From positions 1-54,013 of the forward strand of contig JAEOTH010000019.1 in NCBI GenBank assembly GCA_016839915.1: DNA of 54,013 bases. Reading direction: 5' to 3'. Positions 8,062-16,604 of this stretch are shown piece by piece. Both the position numbers and the translations under genes were made by a program. How positions within the stretch are numbered: position 1 is the first letter of the stretch; every line of letters starts with the position of its first letter. Below the pieces are notes generated by a model, which had not been told where the DNA came from, ran no database searches, and saw only the letters and a program-made list of their open reading frames with translations. Source of the stretch: Promethearchaeota archaeon (GTDB taxonomy: Archaea > Asgardarchaeota > Lokiarchaeia > Sigyniarchaeales > SOKP01).

Positions 8062-8784
8062 ATGGCAGAAGAAGAAAAAGAAGATCCAAATTCAGACGTA
8101 GAAGATCCTGAAGTAAAAGAAGAGGTTCAAGAAGATATAACCGAAGAGAAGCCTAAAGCAAAATTTACTTTTAAATGCACTCGTTGCGATAATTGTTGTG
8201 CAGCCAGAGGTCCAATTCCCATAACACTATGGGATTTAGAGATGTGGGCTAGAAATGGTGTTGTAGCTAACTTTATGCCATATTTAGATATCTACAATAA
8301 ACCAGATGGTGGAATTGATTTAATTTTAAAACCATTAGCACCAACTCCCATAGAAGATGAAGAGGAAAAAAGCCCTAAAGATCCATTTGGAACAGTTCCT
8401 ATTGAAGAGTTACTTGATGTGAAATGCCCTCTTTATAATAAAGACGATAAAAAATGTTTAGTATATGATAACCGACCTTTAAGTTGTCGTACATATCCAC
8501 TAGAATATGATGGGAAAAATTTTATCGTTGTTGATGCCGATTGTCCAGGTATCGGTGAAGAAGGGATGACTAAGGAAGAATTAAAGGAGATGCGAGAGAC
8601 CGCAAAAATTATGCATTATGAATTGACACGAATGAGAATAGCATTACCTATACTAAATCAAATGATTTCACAAAAAATCATGATGGATTTGATGAGACAA
8701 AACATGGAAGCTATGAGCAAAATGTCTGAAGAAGATCGAGCGAAATTAGATGAGATCTTTAAAAAAGGTAGTGAAGATAAATAA
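8062..8784 (+). CDS. YkgJ-family cysteine cluster protein
   Basis: A 240-residue protein. After an acidic leader of about 30 residues comes CTRCDNCC (Cys39, 42, 45, 46), then IPITLWDLEMWARNG, and the second cluster with CPLYNKDDKKCLVYDNRPLS and CRTYPLEYDG. This is the YkgJ arrangement, thought to bind zinc or an iron-sulfur centre. The C-terminal 60 residues are helical and Met-rich (MISQKIMMDLMRQNMEAMSK). No biochemical role is settled for the family. GTGAAG precedes the ATG. The macro domain gene follows on the same strand after 53 bases. Confidence 0.85.
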   Translation: MAEEEKEDPNSDVEDPEVKEEVQEDITEEKPKAKFTFKCTRCDNCCAARGPIPITLWDLEMWARNGVVANFMPYLDIYNKPDGGIDLILKPLAPTPIEDEEEKSPKDPFGTVPIEELLDVKCPLYNKDDKKCLVYDNRPLSCRTYPLEYDGKNFIVVDADCPGIGEEGMTKEELKEMRETAKIMHYELTRMRIALPILNQMISQKIMMDLMRQNMEAMSKMSEEDRAKLDEIFKKGSEDK

Positions 8785-8837
8785 GAGGATTATTATTTTT
8801 ACCCTATTTTTTACAGATTATAATATTAAGATTACAT

Positions 8838-9365
8838 ATGAAAGAGTTAAATGTTAATAATTCGTTTATTACCTTGGTTCAAGGAGATATTACAGAATTA
8901 GATATTGATGCTATTGTGAATGCTGCTAATGACCAACTTATATTAGGGGGTGGTGTAGCGGGAGCAATTAGGAGAAAAGGTGGACCAACAATTCAACAAG
9001 AATGTAACCAAATAGGAGGTACGTATGTTGGAGGTGCAGTGATAACAAGTGGAGGCAATTTAAAGGCTAAACACGTAATTCATGCTGTAGGACCACGAAT
9101 GGGAGAAGGAAATGAGGATGAGAAACTTAAAAATGCCACAATTAATAGCTTAAAATTAATGGATGAGAATAACCTCAAAATTATTGCATTTCCAGCTATT
9201 TCCACAGGAATTTTTGGGTATCCAATCGATCGATGTGCAAAAATTATGATTAATACTTCAAAAGATTATTTACAAGGAAATACTCAAATTGAGAAAGTGA
9301 TCTTTTGTCTATATACCGAGAAGGATTTCAAGATCTTTTCTTCTTATTTAAGAGAGTTGAAATAA
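8838..9365 (+). CDS. Macro domain protein (ADP-ribose/O-acetyl-ADP-ribose hydrolase type)
   Basis: A 175-residue single macro domain. Visible motifs are VNAANDQLILGGGVAGAIRR at about residues 27-46, AVGPRMGEG, and PAISTGIFGYP in the phosphate loop. The Asn-Asn-Gly rich pocket is of the MacroD/YmdB type, which removes ADP-ribose from proteins or hydrolyses O-acetyl-ADP-ribose. No ADP-ribosyltransferase or sirtuin gene is nearby. The start is ATG 8838; there is no clear ribosome site. Confidence 0.9.
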   Translation: MKELNVNNSFITLVQGDITELDIDAIVNAANDQLILGGGVAGAIRRKGGPTIQQECNQIGGTYVGGAVITSGGNLKAKHVIHAVGPRMGEGNEDEKLKNATINSLKLMDENNLKIIAFPAISTGIFGYPIDRCAKIMINTSKDYLQGNTQIEKVIFCLYTEKDFKIFSSYLRELK

Positions 9366-9476
9366 TCAAATTTTCACGGTAATTTTTTTATTAACGTTTA
9401 ATTTATAATCAGAAGAATAATTATTATAATTGAGAGAAATTCTCGTTATTCTAATGCTTAGGAGTTTCTCGTTAAT

Positions 9477-12389
9477 ATGAATGATTATAGATATATTAAA
9501 TTCTTTGAAGATGTTAGAGTGAGTGATGTTCCTCTTGTAGGAGGGAAAAATGCATCACTTGGAGAATTATTGAGTTTTGGAATCTCTGTTCCACTAGGTT
9601 TTGCCGTAACATCGGAAGCTTTTGACTATGTATTAGATACCAACTTCTATACTATTAAAGAAAAAGAGGTATCACTTCGACAATTAATTGCTAGAGATAT
9701 TAACAGAATATCAGATGAATTGAAATCTGAAGATATCAAAGCAGTTGAAAAAGTTGATAAAATTTGTGCGAATATCAGATATGTTATTGAACAATCAAAG
9801 ATTCCAGATTCTTTAGCCGACGAGATATTAGACGCTTACAATAAACTGATTGAAAAAATTGGAGAAAAATCTACATTTGCAGTCAGAAGTTCTGCTACAG
9901 CTGAAGATCTACCTGATGCATCATTTGCGGGACAGCAAGATACACATCTAAATATCTCTGGAGAGAAAGAAATCTTAGAATATATATTGAAGGATATGGC
10001 TTCTATATTTACTACTCGTGCAACAATGTATAGAGAACGTGCAGGTTTCGATCACTTTTCTGTGAAATTATCTGTTGGCGTTCAAGAAATGGCTGGAGGA
10101 TTGGGAGGAGTTAAGTCTTCTGGAGTAATGTTTACAGAAGATCCGGATTCAGGTAATCCAAATGTAGTCGTTATCAGAGGAACTTGGGGTTTAGGTGAAT
10201 TAATTGTTCAGGGCGTAGAAAAAGGAGATGAATTCATCGTTTTTAAACATGATCCGAAACAACTTAGAATAATTCGTCGTGAACTCGCAAAAAAAGAGAA
10301 AATGATGATTTTTTCTAAAGGCACAGATAAAATTGGGACTGAAGTAATTCCTTTACCAGAACAAAAACAGATACAATATTGTTTAACTGATGAAGAAGTC
10401 TTAATATTAGCAGAATATGCTCAAAAGATTAGAAAACATTACGGTAGAAGAATGGACATTGAATTTGCAGTTAGTAATAATGGTAAAGTGTATATTGTGC
10501 AAGCCCGCCCTGAGACTGTCCATAGTATCAAAGGGGACGTTGAGGAAATTTTCTATCTCCTTGAAGATCCGGAGAAGTTAGTTGATGAAGGATTATATGT
10601 TGACAATACTGGTATTGCCATTGGACGGAGAATTGGATATGGGAAAATTAAAATAATAGAATCTATAAATGATGCTCATCTATTACGAGAAGGAGATATT
10701 TTAATAACTGAAGAAACTAATCCTGATTGGACTTCTTATATGCAGAATTTAGGAGGAGTGATTTGTAATAGAGGAGGTCCCACCTGTCACGCTGCAATCG
10801 TTTCTAGGGAGCTAAATATCGCTTCAATTGTAGGCGCTGATAATATAGTACAGACAATGAAAGAAAAACAACGTGAAGGAATTGAATATGTAACAATCGA
10901 TTGTAGTGAAGGGGAACCAAGAATTTGGTTAAAGGATGTTGAATACGATTTTGACACCATTGAATTTGCCAAACTTCCATCTACAAAAACTAAAGTATTA
11001 GTTAACCTCGGTATCCCTAAAGGAGCACTATCCTCTGGTAAATATCCTGATGGGACAGGATTAGCTAGATTAGAATTTATAATAAATGATGAAATTCAAA
11101 TTCATCCAAACACTTTAATTGATTTTGAAGCTTTAGTTATGAGATATGATATTCTTTTGGAACAAAGAAAAAGAATTGAAACCATAAAAAAAAGTGATCT
11201 ATATCATAAGGATCCTTTTAGTCAAGAAATCTTGAGATTAAAACAAACTCTAGATAAGATTAGAGAATTAACAATTAATTATCCTGATAAAGAAGAGTTC
11301 TATGTGCAAAAATTAGCTGAAGGGATCGCTACAATTGCTGCTGGGGTGTGGAAAGAATTAGATGATGGGACTATAGCAGAATGTGTAGTTAGACTTTCGG
11401 ATTTTAAAACTAACGAATATGCTAACTTATTAGGTGGATGGATTTATGAAAGTGAAGAAAACAACCCAATGTTGGGATTTCGTGGCTGTTCTCGATACGT
11501 ACATGATGAGTTTCAGAATGCATTTATGTTAGAATTAAGAGCAATTAAAAAGGCTAGAGATTGGGGTTTATCAAATATAATACCAATGTTACCATTTTGT
11601 AGAAGCCCAGAAGAAGCTCAAAAAATTATAGAAATTATGGAGAGCGAGGGATTAGTTCGAGGTCAAAATGGTCTGAAGGTTTACGTTATGGCTGAAATCC
11701 CTTCTAATATAATTTGTGCTGATATATTTAGTCAACATTTCGATGGATTTTCAATTGGATCTAATGATTTAACACAATTAACTTATGGAGTTGGACGAGA
11801 TAATGAAAAAATGATCCCCTTAATGAATAATTATAATTATAGTACTAATAGTGAAGCAATCCGAAGATCTGTTAGCCATCTTATTAAAACTGCTCACCAA
11901 TTTAAGAAGAAAGTCGGCATTTGTGGGCAAGCTCCCAGTGATGATCCTGAATTTCTTAGATTTCTGGTACGAGAAGGAATTGATTCAATTTCTCTGAATT
12001 TTGATACATTTGCAAGAGGACGGATGAATACATGGAGAACAGAAATAATTGAAGCTAAACTTGATGATATCAATAAGGCACAGTCTTACAAATTCCTTAG
12101 TGAATGTGATAATTTAATAGAAAAAATTCGAATCCCTCGAGGTAGACTTCGTAATATGGTGAGAAAGCAAGGCAAAACAGTAAACCAATCTCTTCTAGTA
12201 TCAACGAATCAATTTGATGAAATTTTTAATAATGTCTTAAAAATCTCGTATGATTTTGTAAAAGAAATTGAACAAGATAAAATTGTAAAATTCAGTGAAT
12301 TCTTTATTCAATATCAAAATCAGATAAAAGAGTTCGCTGAGAAGATCCCTAAGTTAAAACGAGAAATTCGCGAATTTGGAATCTATTAA
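9477..12389 (+). CDS. ppsA: Phosphoenolpyruvate synthase-type PEP-utilising enzyme, long form
   Basis: A 970-residue protein in three blocks. Residues 15-350 are the ATP-grasp domain (LVGGKNASLGE, FAVRSSATAEDLPDASFAGQ, VYIVQARPETVHS). The swivelling domain has GGPTCHAAIVS with phospho-His438. The C-terminal PEP/pyruvate barrel has MLGFRGCSRY, MAEIPSN, GSNDLTQL and GICGQAPSD with catalytic Cys816. It converts pyruvate and ATP to PEP in gluconeogenesis, or the reverse. It is longer than usual PEP synthases (about 750-820 residues): about 115 extra residues follow the barrel, and a long linker lies between residues 500 and 650. Pyruvate, water dikinase is the best match; a related dikinase-type enzyme is possible. 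Confidence 0.85.
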   Translation: MNDYRYIKFFEDVRVSDVPLVGGKNASLGELLSFGISVPLGFAVTSEAFDYVLDTNFYTIKEKEVSLRQLIARDINRISDELKSEDIKAVEKVDKICANIRYVIEQSKIPDSLADEILDAYNKLIEKIGEKSTFAVRSSATAEDLPDASFAGQQDTHLNISGEKEILEYILKDMASIFTTRATMYRERAGFDHFSVKLSVGVQEMAGGLGGVKSSGVMFTEDPDSGNPNVVVIRGTWGLGELIVQGVEKGDEFIVFKHDPKQLRIIRRELAKKEKMMIFSKGTDKIGTEVIPLPEQKQIQYCLTDEEVLILAEYAQKIRKHYGRRMDIEFAVSNNGKVYIVQARPETVHSIKGDVEEIFYLLEDPEKLVDEGLYVDNTGIAIGRRIGYGKIKIIESINDAHLLREGDILITEETNPDWTSYMQNLGGVICNRGGPTCHAAIVSRELNIASIVGADNIVQTMKEKQREGIEYVTIDCSEGEPRIWLKDVEYDFDTIEFAKLPSTKTKVLVNLGIPKGALSSGKYPDGTGLARLEFIINDEIQIHPNTLIDFEALVMRYDILLEQRKRIETIKKSDLYHKDPFSQEILRLKQTLDKIRELTINYPDKEEFYVQKLAEGIATIAAGVWKELDDGTIAECVVRLSDFKTNEYANLLGGWIYESEENNPMLGFRGCSRYVHDEFQNAFMLELRAIKKARDWGLSNIIPMLPFCRSPEEAQKIIEIMESEGLVRGQNGLKVYVMAEIPSNIICADIFSQHFDGFSIGSNDLTQLTYGVGRDNEKMIPLMNNYNYSTNSEAIRRSVSHLIKTAHQFKKKVGICGQAPSDDPEFLRFLVREGIDSISLNFDTFARGRMNTWRTEIIEAKLDDINKAQSYKFLSECDNLIEKIRIPRGRLRNMVRKQGKTVNQSLLVSTNQFDEIFNNVLKISYDFVKEIEQDKIVKFSEFFIQYQNQIKEFAEKIPKLKREIREFGIY

Positions 12390-12483
12390 AAATTTGTTTA
12401 AAATCAAAAAAATTAAATTTTAAAAAAAATTTTCCTTTTTAAACTTTTTACTAGCAAACATACTTTTTTTGGTGAATTTTCTA

Positions 12484-12759
12484 ATGCCAAGACCAATAAC
12501 TGAAGAAGAGAAACAAGCCTTCGAAAATGTTGAATACCTCTTAAATGGTATGATAAATGATCGTAGTGTACCTAGAAATATTAAAAGAGTTGCTCAAAGA
12601 GCTATTAATGAGTTACATAGGGAGGATGAATCTCCTGGTGTTCTTGCTAGTAATGTGATGTACATGGTGGATGATCTTGCTCAAGACGCAAATATTCCTT
12701 TCCATGCACGCACTACAGTTTACCGAATTATCTCTATCTTAGAGAAGGTTAAAGATTAA
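12484..12759 (+). CDS. UPF0147 family protein
   Basis: A 91-residue helical protein with the family features RSVPRNIKRVAQRAINEL, SPGVLASNV and IPFHARTTVYRIISILE. The family is archaeal and conserved, with no settled function. I chose ATG 12484 because GGTGA lies 8 bases upstream; in-frame TTG 12469 and GTG 12472 would overlap that ribosome site. Confidence 0.88.
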   Translation: MPRPITEEEKQAFENVEYLLNGMINDRSVPRNIKRVAQRAINELHREDESPGVLASNVMYMVDDLAQDANIPFHARTTVYRIISILEKVKD

Positions 12760-12921
12760 TCCAATTCTATAAATTAATTCTATTCACTTATTATAAATTT
12801 TAACTGAGATCAAGAACTTCTCTTTATATCACATCATTTATTAAACTGAAAGATAATATATTTATCAACTAATTGTTTCTTTTTCACTGAATAAAAGGAT
12901 AAAATGTGGTGAAAATAAAAT

Positions 12922-13632
12922 TTGCCTTTAGATATTAACGGTTGGATTGATGGTATCACTGCTTCAGGAGTAGTGATCTTTGGTATTTTATTTGGTATAT
13001 TCTTTATTTATCGATCAAGAAAGACAAAAGCTAAACTTCTTTTATATTTAGGTCTAGCTAACATGTTTGCAGGATTAACATTCTTAGGTGTGTTCTTAGA
13101 TTTTCTATTAGTTCTTTTGATTCAACAGAATATGCCAAATAATGGAATAGTTGCTATTTTATCTTATGTTTGGTTTGCTCCAGCAATAATTACCGCAATG
13201 TATATCGGAGCTGAATTGATAAGCCCGAAGATGAAACTTTATATTGTTCTAATTATTTTAGTTATTTCAATAATCTTTGAAATTGTTGTACTTTCTTTTC
13301 CCTTAGCATCTTTTAATTTCGTTCCTCCACCACCTACAGCTCCAACAATTAATTTAATTGATTACAACGTAAATGTAAATAGTCTTGGAGGGTATTTAAT
13401 GGGGGGATTATTAATAGCTGTTATAATTTTCTTAGGAATCGGGTTTTTATATAAAGGTATTCAATCTTCAGGAGTTATTCGAAAGAATTTTCTATATCTT
13501 TCAGCGGGATCATTATGCTTTTGTATTTTTGGATTTTTAGAGGGATTAACCGCTCCGGGATTTTTGGTGATTATAGTGAGAATTGGATATTTAAGTAGCT
13601 TCTGGTTTATGTATCTAGGATTAAAAACCTAA
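12922..13632 (+). CDS. Seven-helix integral membrane protein, unknown
   Basis: A 236-residue protein with about seven hydrophobic segments spread over its length and a Pro-rich loop (FVPPPPTAPT) near residue 137. It resembles the 7TM input regions seen ahead of sensor kinases, but no kinase domain follows. I recognise no family. The start is TTG 12922, with GGTGA at 12908-12912 giving 9-base spacing; no ATG is available nearby in frame. Confidence 0.7.
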   Translation: MPLDINGWIDGITASGVVIFGILFGIFFIYRSRKTKAKLLLYLGLANMFAGLTFLGVFLDFLLVLLIQQNMPNNGIVAILSYVWFAPAIITAMYIGAELISPKMKLYIVLIILVISIIFEIVVLSFPLASFNFVPPPPTAPTINLIDYNVNVNSLGGYLMGGLLIAVIIFLGIGFLYKGIQSSGVIRKNFLYLSAGSLCFCIFGFLEGLTAPGFLVIIVRIGYLSSFWFMYLGLKT

Positions 13633-13641
13633 AATAAAATC

Positions 13642-13651
13642 TTTTTTTTTT
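13642..13651 (+). terminator. T-run terminator after the 7TM gene
   Basis: Ten T in a row start 10 bases after the stop codon of the membrane protein gene, fitting hairpin-free archaeal termination. Confidence 0.5.
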
Positions 13652-13755
13652 CAACGATTATTATTTAAATAAAAAAATTATAATATTAGTTAAAAACGAA
13701 AAGTTTACAGTTTAAAAACATTTAATTTCTTCATTAAAGCTAAATACCTACAATC

Positions 13756-14799
13756 ATGAAGCAAGAAATAATCAAGGGAATTGTTTATATTGAAATGAGT
13801 GATGATATTGGCCCAAATCCCGTAGCTTGGCTCCCTTCTAAATTCAATCAAATGGACCTCGTGCATATTAGCATAAAAGCGTTAACTATACTATCGGGAG
13901 AGAGGGGTCTTATTCCCGAATCCTTAGTTATTTTGCCATTTACATCAATGAATTTAAAGGGATTAATTAAATATATAAAATGGGATGATGAGGAAAGACG
14001 TGGAGGAATTGGTCAATCAGCTATCGTCTTGTTATTTCAAGAAAATGATGATGTAATTTTTTATAAATATATTAATGAACTTTCAATTCCTTTTAGTAAT
14101 CTTGCTCAACCATTAATTAAACTGGAAAAATCAGATGCTTCTCGGGAAGATTTCATAGAAGTCCTAGAACATCTTGAATTTAATGTTTCAAGCTTATTAG
14201 AAGAATTAAAACAACAAGAAGTTACTCAAAAAGAAAGTGAAGAATTTCCTGAACTAAAGATTAAAGATAGAAGTTTAATAGATTATCAGTTCAAAATAAT
14301 AATTGTGGGAGATCCAAATGTGGGTAAAACTTCATTGATATTAAGATATACTGATAATGCGTTTAGAAGAAATTATGTTCCTACTTTGGGTGTTATGGTT
14401 TCGGACAAGATATTCAAAATAGAAGATTCTGTTGTCCAATTAACTATCTGGGATATTGGCGGTCAACAGAAGTTTCAAACAATGCGAAATCAATTCTATC
14501 GAGGTTCAGATGCTGTCTTTTTAGTTTTTGATCTGACTAGGCCAGAAACATTTAAGAACATTCCTAAATGGTTTTCAGATGTAGTAAATCAGCTAAAAGA
14601 CCGTTCTGAAGAATTAACAGGATTTATTATAGGAAATAAAACAGATTTAGCTGATCAAAGAAAAATAACTGCCGAGATGGTTGATAAAGTAGCAGAAAAA
14701 TTAGAATTGGGATTCATTGAAACATCAGCACTACTAGGAGAGAACGTGGATTATGCTTTTTCTACAATTGCAAACTTATTGCTTAAATCACGTTTATAA
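13756..14799 (+). CDS. Rab-like GTPase with GP-x-P longin-like N-domain (paralogue 1)
   Basis: A 347-residue protein. Residues 1-125 form the N-terminal domain (IVYIEMSDDIGPNPVAWLP, ISIKALTIL, LVILPFTS). A coiled or linker stretch follows to about residue 175. The GTPase domain has G1 GDPNVGKTS (Lys191), switch threonine in YVPTLG, G3 WDIGGQ, G4 GNKTDL and G5 ETSAL. There is no C-terminal prenylation Cys. It aligns without a gap up to the P-loop with the gene at 16605, so the two are close paralogues. WDIGGQ has the Arf-like second Gly where paralogue 2 has WDIAGQ. A trafficking or polarity switch role is inference. Confidence 0.9.
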   Translation: MKQEIIKGIVYIEMSDDIGPNPVAWLPSKFNQMDLVHISIKALTILSGERGLIPESLVILPFTSMNLKGLIKYIKWDDEERRGGIGQSAIVLLFQENDDVIFYKYINELSIPFSNLAQPLIKLEKSDASREDFIEVLEHLEFNVSSLLEELKQQEVTQKESEEFPELKIKDRSLIDYQFKIIIVGDPNVGKTSLILRYTDNAFRRNYVPTLGVMVSDKIFKIEDSVVQLTIWDIGGQQKFQTMRNQFYRGSDAVFLVFDLTRPETFKNIPKWFSDVVNQLKDRSEELTGFIIGNKTDLADQRKITAEMVDKVAEKLELGFIETSALLGENVDYAFSTIANLLLKSRL

Positions 14800-14814
14800 C
14801 CATATCCTAGTATC

Positions 14815-14838
14815 TTCGTGAAAGTTGAGTTTCACGAA
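14815..14838. other. Perfect hairpin between convergent genes
   Basis: TTCGTGAAA, six-base loop GTTGAG, TTTCACGAA gives a perfect 9-bp stem. It sits 15 bases after the GTPase stop and before the converging MFS gene end. There is no T-run, so simple termination is not certain. The right arm is part of the direct repeat also found at 16455-16473. Confidence 0.5.
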
Positions 14839-14839
14839 T
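14821..14839 (+). repeat. 19-bp direct repeat, left copy
   Basis: AAAGTTGAGTTTCACGAAT matches 16455-16473 at 18 of 19 positions in the same orientation. The two copies bracket the MFS transporter gene and its 5' region. Confidence 0.5.
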
Positions 14840-14926
14840 AAACAGATATACATCAATATAACTGCGATATCACGCTCATAGTATGAAAATTGGAGAAAAA
14901 TTTTGAATATTTTATAATCTAATAAC

Positions 14927-16063
14927 TTATTCCTTCTTATCTATGAATTTGGGATTTTCACCCTTAACCGATCTAACAAATAACCATCTCCATAGGACAA
15001 TTATGAGAACAAAAATTAGAGCTGAAATGGTTGGAAGTGTTTGTGAAGGTAAATAATTTATAATCACTCCACCGAGAACGGGTGATATTATCTGCCCAAT
15101 ACTGGTCAAAGAGTTATTAACACCTAATATGCTACCAGTTTCTTCTCTTTTGACAGCATTTGTTAATTTGCTTGTAAGAATAGGGCGAGCCACCCCTGTT
15201 CCAAACGCTATAAAGAAATAAGGTATATAAACTATCCAGTAAGTAGAAGAAAATATAAGAAAAACCATTGCAAAAATCATAGAAAAAATGCCCATTCCTA
15301 AAATTTTGTTTTCACTAAATTTTTTCAACAATGGATTAATGAGAAGACTTTGAAAAATAACCCTAAGCACACCAATCCAAGCCATATAAAAAGCAACCTC
15401 TTGTGCAGTCGCATGTATTTGTCTATTAGCAAATAAAGCAGATGAGTGCATAAAGAGGAAAAATCCTAAATTATAAATGAAAAAAGCCAAAATTAAACCT
15501 CTAGTTATTGTAGATTTAAAGTAATATTTGGCTTCTTTAATAGGAATTATGTCTCCAACCTTCAAAGCTAATTTTTCCTCTCTTTTACTTAGAGATTCGG
15601 GTAAAAATGCTATTACTAAAATTATTGAAAGAAGGCTAATTCCAGCAGCAAAAAAAAAGGGAGCTGAAAAGTTAATTGATAACAATAATCCCCCAATTAC
15701 CGGCCCAAAAATTAATCCAGCACCAAAAACCGCACTTGAATAACCAAATATTTTAGTTCGATACTTTGGATTTGTCACATCGCTAATATACGCCTGGCTA
15801 ACAGTCATGTTACTTCCTAAAAGTCCGTCTACGAGTCGAGCAGCGATTAATATCCAAACATTAGTAGCTATTCCAAGAAGAAAGAATCCTATTAGTGTGC
15901 TCGTTTGACTAAATAGTAACAATGGTTTTCTTCCGAATCGATCACTGAGTTTACCAGTAATTGGACTGGCGAACAGTTGGCATATACTAAAGATACTCAG
16001 AATTAAACCAACCTGAAAAGCATTTAAACCTAGAGACAATCCCAAAAATGGGATTATAGGCAT
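14927..16063 (-). CDS. MFS drug-type transporter (TetA/Bmr-like), true start probably upstream
   Basis: A 378-residue MFS protein from ATG 16063, with motif A as GKLSDRFGRKPLL and the rest of a 12-helix exporter fold. The first helix is incomplete with this start. The frame stays open to 16168 and reads RLLIIFLIQFTEVLGFSSVM just before the ATG, a typical MFS first helix. No ATG, GTG or TTG is available there; ATT 16162 with TGTGA six bases upstream is the best candidate (411 residues). I give the nearest standard start as boundary. It lies between two paralogous GTPase genes, and a 19-bp direct repeat flanks it. The substrate is unknown. Confidence 0.85.
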   Translation of the reverse strand: MPIIPFLGLSLGLNAFQVGLILSIFSICQLFASPITGKLSDRFGRKPLLLFSQTSTLIGFFLLGIATNVWILIAARLVDGLLGSNMTVSQAYISDVTNPKYRTKIFGYSSAVFGAGLIFGPVIGGLLLSINFSAPFFFAAGISLLSIILVIAFLPESLSKREEKLALKVGDIIPIKEAKYYFKSTITRGLILAFFIYNLGFFLFMHSSALFANRQIHATAQEVAFYMAWIGVLRVIFQSLLINPLLKKFSENKILGMGIFSMIFAMVFLIFSSTYWIVYIPYFFIAFGTGVARPILTSKLTNAVKREETGSILGVNNSLTSIGQIISPVLGGVIINYLPSQTLPTISALIFVLIIVLWRWLFVRSVKGENPKFIDKKE

Positions 16064-16283
16064 TACACTGCTAAATCCTAAGACTTCCGTAAATTGAATC
16101 AGGAAAATGATTAATAGGCGTTTATCAAATTTTATTTCTTGAGCTGGCCGTTTCGAACTAATGAATCTTCACATCTCTACATGTTAATATTTAAAAATAA
16201 CTTTTTTTGACTAGAAATGTAAATTATTTAAGTTTTATGTCTTTATATTATCAAACTTATATCTAGCATATATATAAAAAAAG

Positions 16284-16469
16284 TTAGACTTTCTTGACAT
16301 TCCTCTTAAAAGAGGAAAATTGGTTTAAAATTTGAATATCTCCTTCTATTTTAGCAAAAATATTTACTGGTGATGCTACTCTTGGTTTTTCATCTTTACT
16401 CGCTGGTGTAGGAACAAAAGGAAAAATATATAAACCTCCTGCTTTTTTAGAATAAAAGCTGAGTTTCAC
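16284..16469 (-). CDS. Possible small protein, unknown
   Basis: A 61-codon frame from GTG 16469 with weak AGGA upstream. The sequence has a hydrophobic GGLYIFPFVPTP part and a basic end (SSFKRNVKKV), with normal codon use. I recognise no family, and its start lies inside the right copy of the 19-bp repeat. It could be a remnant. An 8-bp stem (16300-16317, TTCCTCTT/AAGAGGAA) lies within its 3' end. The rest of the 16169-16604 gap holds only the repeat and an AT-rich hairpin. Confidence 0.3.
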   Translation of the reverse strand: MKLSFYSKKAGGLYIFPFVPTPASKDEKPRVASPVNIFAKIEGDIQILNQFSSFKRNVKKV

Positions 16470-16473
16470 GAAT
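16455..16473 (+). repeat. 19-bp direct repeat, right copy
   Basis: AAAGCTGAGTTTCACGAAT differs from the copy at 14821-14839 at one position. It lies about 290 bases upstream of the MFS start region. Confidence 0.5.
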
Positions 16474-16491
16474 TTCCTATTATTAGTACGA

Positions 16492-16525
16492 AAAACTATT
16501 AAATTTCCAAATTTTTAATAGTTTT
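16492..16525. other. AT-rich inverted repeat upstream of a GTPase gene
   Basis: AAAACTATTAAA and TTTAATAGTTTT form a perfect 12-bp stem around a 10-base loop, ending 79 bases before the GTPase start at 16605. It could be an operator or a chance AT-rich structure. Confidence 0.35.
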
Positions 16526-16604
16526 AACTTTTTTTAAGTTATAAAGAGTTGTCGTGTAAAACTGAATATATTTTTTAATATAAGATTAATTTTTTTGCTG
16601 AATA

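Noticed and set aside
16300-16317. 8-bp stem TTCCTCTT/AAGAGGAA as a terminator
   Set aside because: It lies inside the possible small gene before its stop, with no T-run after it on that strand; kept only as a note.
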